Translations under genes and position numbers: made by a program
Part shown: in pieces, positions 1-5,359 of the stretch
Numbering within the stretch: the first letter of the stretch is position 1
How the letters are laid out: each line of letters begins with the position of its first letter
DNA from: Clostridia bacterium
GTDB lineage: Bacteria; Bacillota; Clostridia; Oscillospirales; CAG-272
DNA: 9,265 nucleotides
Assembly (NCBI GenBank): GCA_017382555.1
Contig: JAFOAB010000328.1
Coordinates: 1-9,265, forward strand
Direction of reading: 5' to 3'
The notes under the pieces: generated by a model
What the model saw: the letters and a program-made list of their open reading frames with translations, nothing else
Databases searched by the model: none
What the model was told of the DNA's origin: nothing

Positions 1-326
1 GTAAGTCCCGTGGTTGATTCGGTTGCGGGGAAGCCCTTGTCCGTGACTTCGGTGTGTCCGATTGCGGCAACCTCCGCTTGGGCAACGATCACGGTGTTAC
101 AAACAGAGCAGTGCTTGCCCTCGGTCTTGCCCGCATCGGTGCAGGTGGGAGCGATAGCCTCGTCAACTACCTCGGTGTGTGTATGCGCCTGCGTTGCCTC
201 GGTGGTTACCTGCGTTGCTTCGGTATTTTGCGGTTGTTCGGTGCTTGGCGGTGTTGATTCGCAGGATGAAAAGCAAAGGATGAGCGCGAATAAAGCCGTG
301 AGCAAAGTAAAAATTTTAGTTTTCAT
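1..326 (-). CDS. Lipoprotein with His/Cys-rich HTEV-type repeat, partial (3' end outside window)
   Basis: The reading frame starts at ATG 326-324 on the minus strand and runs off the left edge after 108 codons. A GAGGGAAAG ribosome site sits 4-5 bases upstream of the start. Residues 1-21 are a lipoprotein signal peptide (K2, K4, then a Leu/Ala/Phe-rich core) ending in the lipobox-like FSSC, so C22 is probably lipidated and the protein is anchored on the outer face of the membrane. Residues 23-47 are a Thr/Glu/Gln/Pro-rich linker. From residue 48 begins the repeat known from many clostridial surface proteins, with the pattern HTEVVDEAIAPTC, then TEGKHCSVC, then VAQAEVAAIGHTEV. The second repeat copy begins at HTEVTDKG and has Ser-Thr where the first Cys normally lies (ATES instead of PTC). 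The repeat's function is not known to me; the HCxxC arrangement could bind metal, which is inference. Any further domain lies outside the window. Confidence 0.85.
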   Translation of the reverse strand, partial: MKTKIFTLLTALFALILCFSSCESTPPSTEQPQNTEATQVTTEATQAHTHTEVVDEAIAPTCTDAGKTEGKHCSVCNTVIVAQAEVAAIGHTEVTDKGFPATESTTGL

Positions 327-362
327 CGGTCTTTCCCTCGAAAATAATTACTTAATAGCTTT

Positions 363-391
363 ATTGTATCACGCGCAAATGACAAGGTCAA
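363..391 (-). promoter_or_regulatory. Sigma-A promoter for the lipoprotein gene
   Basis: On the minus strand TTGACC (391-386) and TACAAT (368-363) are separated by exactly 17 bases, and the -10 box is preceded by TGA, forming an extended -10. The predicted transcript start is about 30 bases before the ATG at 326. The -35 box begins 5 bases after the last base of the upstream membrane protein gene, so the lipoprotein can be transcribed independently. Confidence 0.75.
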
Positions 392-395
392 CACC

Positions 396-917
396 CTATA
401 TTCCGTAAGTGCCTGTTATGGGATCCTCGAAAAGAGGTAATTGCGGTGTTTTGAAGGTGAAAACGACAAACAGTGCGCCGATGAGCAAGATAAGCACAAG
501 TGCAATACGCGGTGCCTTGCAGGTGAAGCTGTTGCGGAGGAGATGCGCCTCCGCCAAAAACGCAATAGCCGCGGAAATGAAAAAGATGGTAATATTCACC
601 CAATCGGGCGATTTGCCGATTGCGCCGTTATACGTGTAAAACAGCATCGGAATAAATGCAAGTCCGATAACCGTTCCTATCAGCTTTATGCACCAAAAGC
701 CCTTGCGTTCCTTAAAAAATCGGCTTTGTATCAACGCAAATATAAGGAGAGGGAAGTACAGCAGCTTCATATGCTCCCACGTTGATTCGTTAACGCCCGA
801 AAAGGGAGCCGCAAGCACGCTTTCGCCCGTTAAGTCGTACAGAAAATGCAGCAGCGTTCCCGCAAGTGCGGTGAAGGAAAAGCCGCCGAGCTGCCATAAG
901 GAAATATCGCGTTTCAT
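396..917 (-). CDS. DUF6512-like integral membrane protein
   Basis: This is a 173-residue, very hydrophobic protein with about five membrane segments (roughly residues 10-27, 51-65, 80-95, 105-125 and 136-154). Its most characteristic stretch is FSGVNESTWEHMKLLYFP at residues 39-56, with LLHFLYDLTG at 22-31. This pattern resembles the small clostridial family I know as DUF6512, an assignment made from memory of the motif and not from a search. The role is unknown. No catalytic motif is evident, although the conserved N-E-S-T-W-E-H charged cluster between two helices is the likely functional site. The start is ATG 917-915; in-frame upstream codons reach a stop at 968-966 without another ATG/GTG/TTG. 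Its ribosome site (GAGG about 10 bases upstream) lies in the 3' arm of a 12-bp hairpin, described separately. It probably depends on transcription entering from the promoter at 1152-1179, because I saw no convincing promoter closer to the start. Confidence 0.82.
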   Translation of the reverse strand: MKRDISLWQLGGFSFTALAGTLLHFLYDLTGESVLAAPFSGVNESTWEHMKLLYFPLLIFALIQSRFFKERKGFWCIKLIGTVIGLAFIPMLFYTYNGAIGKSPDWVNITIFFISAAIAFLAEAHLLRNSFTCKAPRIALVLILLIGALFVVFTFKTPQLPLFEDPITGTYGI

Positions 918-921
918 AAAA

Positions 922-962
922 ATCCCGCCTCTGTTTTTTGATATTTTATGCAGAGGCGGGAT
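922..962 (-). promoter_or_regulatory. Perfect 12-bp hairpin covering the ribosome site of the membrane protein gene
   Basis: ATCCCGCCTCTG at 922-933 pairs perfectly with CAGAGGCGGGAT at 951-962 around a 17-base AT-rich loop. Read on the minus strand, the 3' arm contains the GAGGCGGG that precedes the ATG at 917 and is followed by TTTTT and then ATG. The structure could hide the ribosome site, act as a weak intrinsic terminator for the small upstream gene, or both. On the plus strand the hairpin is not followed by a T run, so termination in that direction is unlikely. Confidence 0.6.
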
Positions 963-974
963 ATCTTATTCTGT

Positions 975-1122
975 TTATCTCACAACGGATGAATGGCTGT
1001 AAATGTAAAATTCCTCTTGGCTCGGCAACCCCTTCTTTTCCTTCGCGGGAAAGGTGACGTCAAACGCCTCAACCGCGGCGGTACTCCTTTTCGGTTTCAA
1101 GGCTTATTATCAAATTGTCCAT
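975..1122 (-). pseudogene. Small gene interrupted by a probable frameshift (about 49 codons if restored)
   Basis: An excellent ribosome site (AAGGAG, 7 bases before ATG 1122-1120) starts a frame that ends after 17 codons at TGA 1071-1069. In the +1 frame, 42 sense codons are open from 1103 to the stop TAA at 977-975. Their product looks like real protein, with AAVEAFDVTFPAKEKK followed by a segment ending FYIYSHSSVVR. The -1 frame closes quickly. A single-base change between 1103 and 1071 would join start and body into a protein of about 48-49 residues. No family is recognised. It has its own extended -10 promoter (1152-1179), and its stop is 12 bases before the hairpin at 922-962. The alternatives are a sequencing error, a decayed gene, programmed frameshifting, or a true 17-codon leader peptide; I favour one of the first two. 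Confidence 0.5.
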
Positions 1123-1151
1123 TGGTGCTCTCCTTCGCTTTTTGTAAGGTT

Positions 1152-1179
1152 AGTATACCACAAATTCAAATAATTCCAA
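1152..1179 (-). promoter_or_regulatory. Sigma-A promoter reading leftward
   Basis: On the minus strand TTGGAA (1179-1174), a 16-base spacer and TATACT (1157-1152) form a promoter. TGG directly before the -10 box makes an extended -10. It lies about 30 bases upstream of the ATG at 1122 and would transcribe the small interrupted gene and, by readthrough, the membrane protein gene. Confidence 0.7.
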
Positions 1180-1205
1180 GTACTCGTGAATTCAAAAAAA
1201 CGGGA

Positions 1206-1234
1206 TTGATATATATCGGATATTGTGATAAAAT
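1206..1234 (+). promoter_or_regulatory. Sigma-A promoter for the pcp operon
   Basis: TTGATA at 1206-1211 and TAAAAT at 1229-1234 are separated by 17 bases, with TGA before the -10 box (extended -10). The predicted transcript start is about 25 bases before the pcp ATG. It is divergent from the leftward promoter at 1152-1179, and the two -35 boxes are 26 bases apart. Confidence 0.75.
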
Positions 1235-1266
1235 CTAATAAAGATAGATTATGTGTCAGGTGAAGT

Positions 1267-1851
1267 ATGAAAAAGCTTTTGATTACGGGCTTTGAGCCGT
1301 TTGGGGGAGAGAATATAAATCCCTCGTGGGAGGCGGTTTTGCGCCTTGGGGATGAGATTGGCGGATACGCGCTTACCAAGCGCTGTCTGCCCGTGGTGTT
1401 CGGCAAGGCGGCGGAAATCGTTTTGGATGCCGCAAGGGAGCTTTGCCCCGATGCTATTCTGTGCGTAGGTCAGGCGGGCGGCAGAAGCGCCATAACTCCC
1501 GAGCTTGTCGGTATCAATTTGCGTAACGGCAATATTCCCGACAATAACGGCAATCAGCCGCGCGATGAGGAGATAATTGCGGGCGGTGATAAGGCGTATT
1601 TTTCCACCTTGCCCGTGCGAAAAATGGCGGAGGCCGTAAACGCCGCAGGCATTTCCTCGCAGGTATCGTACTCCGCCGGGGCGTACGTTTGCAACGACGT
1701 GCTGTACAGCATCCTCTCGCACTTTGAGGGCACAAAAACAAGAGCTGCCTTTGTGCATATACCGTACTGCAAGGAGCAGAATAAGGAGCCGTCTATGGAG
1801 ATGGAGCAAATTATCCGCGCGCTTACGGTAGCGATAGAGAATATGGATTGA
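1267..1851 (+). CDS. pcp: Pyroglutamyl-peptidase I (pyrrolidone-carboxylate peptidase)
   Basis: This cytoplasmic cysteine peptidase (family C15) removes N-terminal pyroglutamate from peptides. The 194-residue protein, slightly short of the roughly 200-215 usual for the family, shows all the family landmarks: GFEPFGG at residues 8-14, GQAGGR at 68-73, TPELVGINLR at 77-86, PDNNGNQP at 91-98, SAGAYVCND at 136-144 and FVHIPY at 162-167. The expected catalytic residues Glu79, Cys142 and His164 are all present, so the enzyme should be active. The start is ATG 1267, preceded by AGGTGA and a clear promoter at 1206-1234. It is the first gene of an apparent operon; its TGA stop overlaps the next possible ATG by one base, and the downstream gene begins within 12 bases, suggesting translational coupling. 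Confidence 0.96.
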   Translation: MKKLLITGFEPFGGENINPSWEAVLRLGDEIGGYALTKRCLPVVFGKAAEIVLDAARELCPDAILCVGQAGGRSAITPELVGINLRNGNIPDNNGNQPRDEEIIAGGDKAYFSTLPVRKMAEAVNAAGISSQVSYSAGAYVCNDVLYSILSHFEGTKTRAAFVHIPYCKEQNKEPSMEMEQIIRALTVAIENMD

Positions 1852-1852
1852 T

Positions 1853-1865
1853 GGAGATCGGTATG
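1853..1865 (+). promoter_or_regulatory. Ribosome site deciding the start of the GNAT-HNH gene
   Basis: GGAG at 1853-1856 lies 6 bases before ATG 1863, whose product begins MKRILETERLILREY as expected for GNAT enzymes. TTG 1848 and ATG 1851 are in the same frame but have no comparable site and would add unconserved residues. Confidence 0.65.
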
Positions 1866-2858
1866 AAAAGGATTTTGGAAACCGAAAGGCTTATATTGCG
1901 CGAATACGTTCAAGCGGATTTTGACGGGCTGTATGCCATCCTCTCCGATGCGGAAACGATGCAGCATTACCCAAAGCCGTATGATGCAAGGGGCACGCAA
2001 CGTTGGCTTGATTGGAGCCTTGATAACTATCAAAGATACGGCTTCGGGCTGTGGGCAATCGAGCTGAAGGCAACGGGCGAGTTCATCGGCGATTGCGGCA
2101 TTACAATGCAGAATATAGACGGCGAAAGCCTTCCGGAAATAGGCTACCACGTAAATAAAGCGCATTGGCGCAAGGGATATGCCAAGGAGGCCGCCACCGC
2201 GGTGCGCGATTGGTTTTTTGCGAACACGGAATTTGACAGCGTGTATTCCTATATGAATTGCACGAATATCGCCTCCTATTCCACTGCCGCCTCCGTAGGT
2301 ATGAAAAAGATAAAGGAATATACTGATATATATGGTGACGTGTGCCTCGTTTATCGCATCACAAGGGCGGAATGGGAATCGTCGAAAAAAGAATGTGTCA
2401 AAAGCAAGCTCAAAACCACCGATGCGGGATACATTAATAAAAACAATCAAAAAAACCTCGGTTACAGGGGCATTTCGGAAACCCACTATAACCAAAGATT
2501 TTTTGAAATGGAGTGTCTTGATTGCGGTCATAGATATATGGCAAACGGATGCGACGTATGGTTGAGAAAATGTCCGGTATGCTTCCCGAGCAATGATCAC
2601 GTCACCCCCATAGCAAAGAAAACAACGGAGGCATCTGCTCACAAAAGCACGCGCGTAATATCAGATAAATTGCGATACAGAGTTTTAAAGCGAGATAATT
2701 TTAAATGCTGTGCTTGCGGTGCGTCTCCTGCAAAGGATCCGTCGGTAGAGCTGCATATCGACCATATAATTCCGTGGTCAAAGGGCGGCGAAACAACTCC
2801 GGAAAATCTGCAAACCCTTTGCTCAAAGTGTAATTTGGGTAAGGGCGACAGCGAATAA
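1863..2858 (+). CDS. GNAT acetyltransferase fused to a zinc ribbon and HNH endonuclease domain
   Basis: The 331-residue protein has three parts. Residues 1-171 are a RimJ-like GNAT acetyltransferase (Acetyltransf_3 type) beginning ETERLILREY, with the acetyl-CoA loop WRKGYAKEA at 102-110 and the late signature NCTNIASYSTAASVGM at 132-147. Residues 188-242 carry NKNNQKNLGY, then a four-Cys zinc ribbon (C218xxC221 and C237xxC240) around ANGCDVWLRK. This module is, from memory, also found as a short stand-alone clostridial protein. Residues 268-331 are an HNH nuclease with zinc pairs C282xxC285 and C320xxC323, catalytic-type H298-I-D-H301 and N315, and Asn324 in place of the final His. All key residues are present, and there is no stop or plausible start at the junction (2370-2430), so the fusion is real in this sequence. 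The substrates of both enzymes are unknown. It overlaps or abuts pcp and is followed 11 bases later by the next gene. A recent fusion of two unrelated genes is the main alternative to a joint function. Confidence 0.88.
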   Translation: MKRILETERLILREYVQADFDGLYAILSDAETMQHYPKPYDARGTQRWLDWSLDNYQRYGFGLWAIELKATGEFIGDCGITMQNIDGESLPEIGYHVNKAHWRKGYAKEAATAVRDWFFANTEFDSVYSYMNCTNIASYSTAASVGMKKIKEYTDIYGDVCLVYRITRAEWESSKKECVKSKLKTTDAGYINKNNQKNLGYRGISETHYNQRFFEMECLDCGHRYMANGCDVWLRKCPVCFPSNDHVTPIAKKTTEASAHKSTRVISDKLRYRVLKRDNFKCCACGASPAKDPSVELHIDHIIPWSKGGETTPENLQTLCSKCNLGKGDSE

Positions 2859-2872
2859 GGGAGGATGCTTTG
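2857..2872 (+). promoter_or_regulatory. Strong ribosome site for a TTG start
   Basis: AAGGGAGG at 2857-2864 lies 5 bases before TTG 2870, which opens the following frame. The ATG at 2865 is too close to the site and meets TGA after two codons, so TTG is the better start. Confidence 0.65.
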
Positions 2873-3283
2873 AAAAACGACAGAGATAGCTACGAGCAGT
2901 ATTTTATGAACAGAAGCAGATACGAGCGCGAACAAATAATTTTTCCGATCACAATTATTATAGGCATTGTTATATTTCTGTGGCTTTTTAAGTTTATCCT
3001 GATTGCGGTCGTGGCAACGGCTGTGCTTGCGCTCGCAGTTTATTTGATTTTTAAAAGACGTTTATTTTCCGAGCAACCGATTGTTTTGACAAAAAAGCAA
3101 GCACGGGAGGGGGCGGAGCTGCGTGCGAATATAGTGTATCGCTCATCCTCCGCGCGTGTCACCGTCGACATTCCCGCGGGTGTCAAGGATGGCGAGAGGA
3201 TTATAATTAAAAACGTCGTTTTTGAGGATGAAAAGGGTAAAAAATCAAGAAAAATTGTGCGTTTGAGAATAAAAATCGAATAA
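2870..3283 (+). CDS. Small membrane protein with a DnaJ C-terminal-domain-like tail
   Basis: The 137-residue protein has a charged N terminus (1-22), two closely spaced membrane segments (about 23-40 and 42-61) forming a hairpin, and a soluble tail (62-137). The tail contains VTVDIPAGVKDGERIIIKN at residues 97-115. This closely resembles the strand-turn-strand signature of the DnaJ/CbpA C-terminal peptide-binding domain (pattern V-x-I-P-A-G-V-x-D-G-x-x-I-x-x-x-G). It is followed by EDEKGKKSRKIVRLRIKIE, which looks like another strand pair. There is no J domain, HPD motif or Cys-rich zinc domain, so this is not a DnaJ. It is the last gene of the pcp operon, 11 bases after the GNAT-HNH gene. 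The TTG start was chosen because of its ribosome site. The role is unknown; the tail should face the cytoplasm, given the basic residues after the second helix. Confidence 0.8.
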   Translation: MKNDRDSYEQYFMNRSRYEREQIIFPITIIIGIVIFLWLFKFILIAVVATAVLALAVYLIFKRRLFSEQPIVLTKKQAREGAELRANIVYRSSSARVTVDIPAGVKDGERIIIKNVVFEDEKGKKSRKIVRLRIKIE

Positions 3284-3292
3284 TCGTATAAT

Positions 3293-3315
3293 AAAGCGTG
3301 CCAACCTCGCTTTTT
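3293..3315 (+). terminator. Weak intrinsic terminator candidate
   Basis: AAAGCG at 3293-3298 pairs with CGCTTT at 3308-3313 around a 9-base loop, with the T run reaching 3315. It lies 10 bases after the stop of the small membrane protein gene. The stem is only 6 bp, so efficiency is doubtful. Confidence 0.4.
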
Positions 3316-3323
3316 GATGCCGC

Positions 3324-3364
3324 ATTGCCGCAAAAAATGGTATAAAAGCCTTTTTTGCGGCAAT
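3324..3364. repeat. Perfect 14-bp inverted repeat, possible bidirectional terminator
   Basis: ATTGCCGCAAAAAA at 3324-3337 and TTTTTTGCGGCAAT at 3351-3364 are perfect inverse copies with a 13-base spacer. The GC-rich part is at the base of the stem and the A6/T6 part near the loop, the reverse of a classical terminator. It lies between two operons and may add to termination or be processed. Confidence 0.55.
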
Positions 3365-3425
3365 AAATATATTACGCGCTTATATATGCGGTGAATAAAA
3401 TACTGCTTGCCAATACGCATCTATA

Positions 3426-3454
3426 TTGACATTACAGGTAAATGGTGGTAACAT
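3426..3454 (+). promoter_or_regulatory. Near-consensus sigma-A promoter for the CvpA-like/dockerin operon
   Basis: A perfect TTGACA at 3426-3431 is followed after 17 bases by TAACAT (3449-3454), with TGG before it as an extended -10. A second AT-rich box, TATAAT at 3462-3467, has no matching -35. The predicted transcript starts about 25-30 bases before ATG 3489. Confidence 0.8.
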
Positions 3455-3488
3455 TATTATGTATAATTATATTTATAAGAGGTAACAA

Positions 3489-5345
3489 ATGGACATTCTA
3501 ATTCACGGTGGGCAGGAGATTACCTTGCCTTTAACGATGATCCTCACGGCTTTTTCGCTTGTTATTATTGCGTTCGGCATGCTTATGGGTGCGTGGCGCG
3601 GTGTGCATCGCTCCTTCGTGAGAATCGGAACGCTGGTCATTTCCGCTGTTGCGGCATTTATTCTTGCGCTTCCCACAGAGCTTGTTCCCCTTGACGCACT
3701 TCATACGGCTATTGCCGATGCGGGTTTGAATATCATTCAGGCTACCGTGGATATGGAGCATCTGCTTGACGGCTATATAATGGCATTTGCGGCTCCCTTT
3801 GTTTTTCTCGTTTTGTTTTTGGTATTTTCCGTTATCAGCTATATCATCTATCTTATTCTTGGATTTGCAATCTTCCCGCGCAAAAAGTATAAGAAAAATG
3901 CAAACGGAGAAAGAAAGCTGAAGCGCCATCGTCTCTTTGGTATGCTTGTCGGCGGTCTTTGCAGCATTATCGTTGTTGCGTGTGTGAATTTGCCATTCTA
4001 CGGCTTTTCGAATTTCATACTCAACGACCTCGGCGACGTTCTTGTGGCACTTGAGGATAAGGTTGAGTTTAAGGATACACATGGCGTGTCCGAGGTGATA
4101 AGCGAGATTACCATGGGCGACAAGCTTTTTGACAAGCTGACCACCGCCAATATGTACGGCTATCACGTTTCGCTTCACGAGGATGCAAGGGATCTCGTCT
4201 CTACCGCGATGCATGCATACCACGCCTTCAGCACACCCGTTAGCGAGTGGGACGATCACGCAATGGATGATGCGAGATTCGTTTTCAACAGCGCAAAGGA
4301 TTCCAAGGCGCTTTCTACCGTTCTTGCGCTTGAGGCAAATATACTTCACGATGCTATGCTGAACGGCGAAATCCTCGGAGAGGCTTCCATTCCCGCTGAA
4401 TTCAAGAGCATCATCGCAGAGCTTCTTGAAAAGCTTTCGGATAACGATGCCGAGGAATATGCGAAGATAATCGAGACGACCAAGGACGTATTTTTCGTGT
4501 TTGTTGACGGTATGCAGCGCAACGGCGCAACCACCGTTACAACAGAGCTTGTATTTACCGACCATCAGCTCCTTGCAGAGCTTCTCGATGCGGTGCTTGC
4601 CGAGCCCGCCTTTGACTTTGCAACCGTATCCGCGCTTGAGGTCGGTCTTAAGGAAATGACCAAGCAGCTTGGACTTAAGGACAATCTGAAGGTCGACACC
4701 GCCGCTTGGGCCAACGCAACGGCAGAGGAGCGTGCGGCAGAAGCCAAGTTCCTTGCGGAGACTATCCCGCTTATCGTAAGCGTGGAGGAAAATGAAAACG
4801 GTGAGGGTAAGCTGGTGTTCTCCGGCGCTACCAATGCCGTGAAGTTCAGCAACAGTATTCTTGTCGGTACCGCAATGAAGCAGACGGTACGCTCTCTTGC
4901 CGCAAATCTGCTTGCAAGCCTAAAGACAAGTGAGAAGAACGACACACCTACCGACACCCCTGCCGAAAATCCTACGGATACGCCTGCAGATACTCCCACA
5001 GGTGACGTAGAGGATACCCCCTCAACTCCCGATCTGCCCGATGATATTATTGATGTAACCGAGGGAAAGACCCAGGATGAGGTAATCGAATCCATCCCCG
5101 ATATTATTGTTGAGGGCGGACTCAGCCAGGAGGTTGTGGATGCGCTTCCCGACATCGTGAAGGACGTAGAGCTTGATGAGGATTCCGTAAACACTCTCCA
5201 GCGGGTTGTTGACGAGCTTGGAGAGGATAAGGAGCTTGTCGATGCTATCCCCGACTATTTGAGAGAGTTCCTTGAGAAAAACGGCATTGTAATTCCGGAG
5301 GGAACGGTTATTCCCGATGATATTCAGATCCCCAATTTCAACTGA
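3489..5345 (+). CDS. CvpA-like membrane protein with large external domain and C-terminal 17-residue repeats
   Basis: AAGAGGT lies 5 bases before the ATG. The 618-residue protein has four membrane segments (about 14-34, 45-62, 98-128, 149-172). The GxxRGxxRS-type loop (GAWRGVHRS at 34-42) and four-helix layout resemble the CvpA (colicin V production) family, but the match is weak. Basic loops at 35-45 and 131-148 should be cytoplasmic, which places both termini outside and so exposes residues 173-618. The external part has an acidic, mostly helical region (175-480), a Thr/Pro/Asp linker with repeated DTP units (485-516), and four tandem 17-residue repeats (528-595), then a short Ile/Pro-rich end. 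No signal peptide, LPXTG or SLH motif is visible. It is the first gene of an operon with the secreted dockerin protein, 14 bases downstream. It could be a surface organiser or receptor for that product; this is inference from location only. Confidence 0.85.
   Translation: MDILIHGGQEITLPLTMILTAFSLVIIAFGMLMGAWRGVHRSFVRIGTLVISAVAAFILALPTELVPLDALHTAIADAGLNIIQATVDMEHLLDGYIMAFAAPFVFLVLFLVFSVISYIIYLILGFAIFPRKKYKKNANGERKLKRHRLFGMLVGGLCSIIVVACVNLPFYGFSNFILNDLGDVLVALEDKVEFKDTHGVSEVISEITMGDKLFDKLTTANMYGYHVSLHEDARDLVSTAMHAYHAFSTPVSEWDDHAMDDARFVFNSAKDSKALSTVLALEANILHDAMLNGEILGEASIPAEFKSIIAELLEKLSDNDAEEYAKIIETTKDVFFVFVDGMQRNGATTVTTELVFTDHQLLAELLDAVLAEPAFDFATVSALEVGLKEMTKQLGLKDNLKVDTAAWANATAEERAAEAKFLAETIPLIVSVEENENGEGKLVFSGATNAVKFSNSILVGTAMKQTVRSLAANLLASLKTSEKNDTPTDTPAENPTDTPADTPTGDVEDTPSTPDLPDDIIDVTEGKTQDEVIESIPDIIVEGGLSQEVVDALPDIVKDVELDEDSVNTLQRVVDELGEDKELVDAIPDYLREFLEKNGIVIPEGTVIPDDIQIPNFN
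5070..5273 (+). repeat. Four tandem 17-residue (51-base) protein repeats
   Basis: Residues 528-544, 545-561, 562-578 and 579-595 of the CvpA-like protein align without gaps. The core of each is E-x-V-[DE]-x-[IL]-P-D-[IVY]-[IVL], as in EVIESIPDII, EVVDALPDIV and ELVDAIPDYL. The third copy is degenerate (SVNTLQRVV). The unit predicts a short amphipathic helix and turn. The DNA copies have diverged, so the repeat is maintained at protein level and is not a recent duplication. Confidence 0.7.
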
Positions 5346-5359
5346 TTTCGGAGGATTAT

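Noticed and set aside
10..408. Long plus-strand open frame across the left lipoprotein gene
   Set aside because: It is the complement of the minus-strand lipoprotein, which has a signal peptide, ribosome site and promoter. The plus frame gives Ser/Val/Cys-rich low-complexity protein without a ribosome site.
1069..1122. The 17-codon frame as a leader peptide on its own
   Set aside because: It has a strong start, but its codons show no run of one amino acid, and the protein-like +1 frame suggests a frameshifted gene. Kept only as an alternative.
993..1238. 81-residue plus-strand open frame in the divergent region
   Set aside because: It crosses two divergent promoters, has no ribosome site and opposes the better-supported minus-strand small gene.
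1848..1862. Earlier starts TTG 1848 or ATG 1851 for the GNAT-HNH gene
   Set aside because: They lack the ribosome site present before ATG 1863 and add unconserved residues, although ATG 1851 could still be used through stop-start overlap with pcp.
1554..2642. 362-residue minus-strand open frame opposite pcp and GNAT-HNH
   Set aside because: It overlaps two recognised plus-strand genes with intact catalytic motifs and shows no domain or ribosome site.
2865..2873. ATG at 2865 as the start of the gene after GNAT-HNH
   Set aside because: It meets TGA after two codons and is too close to the ribosome site; TTG 2870 opens the long frame.
3531..4565. 344-residue minus-strand open frame opposite the CvpA-like gene
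   Set aside because: It is a shadow of a real plus-strand gene with four membrane segments; composition is Cys/His/Lys/Arg-heavy and unlike a protein.
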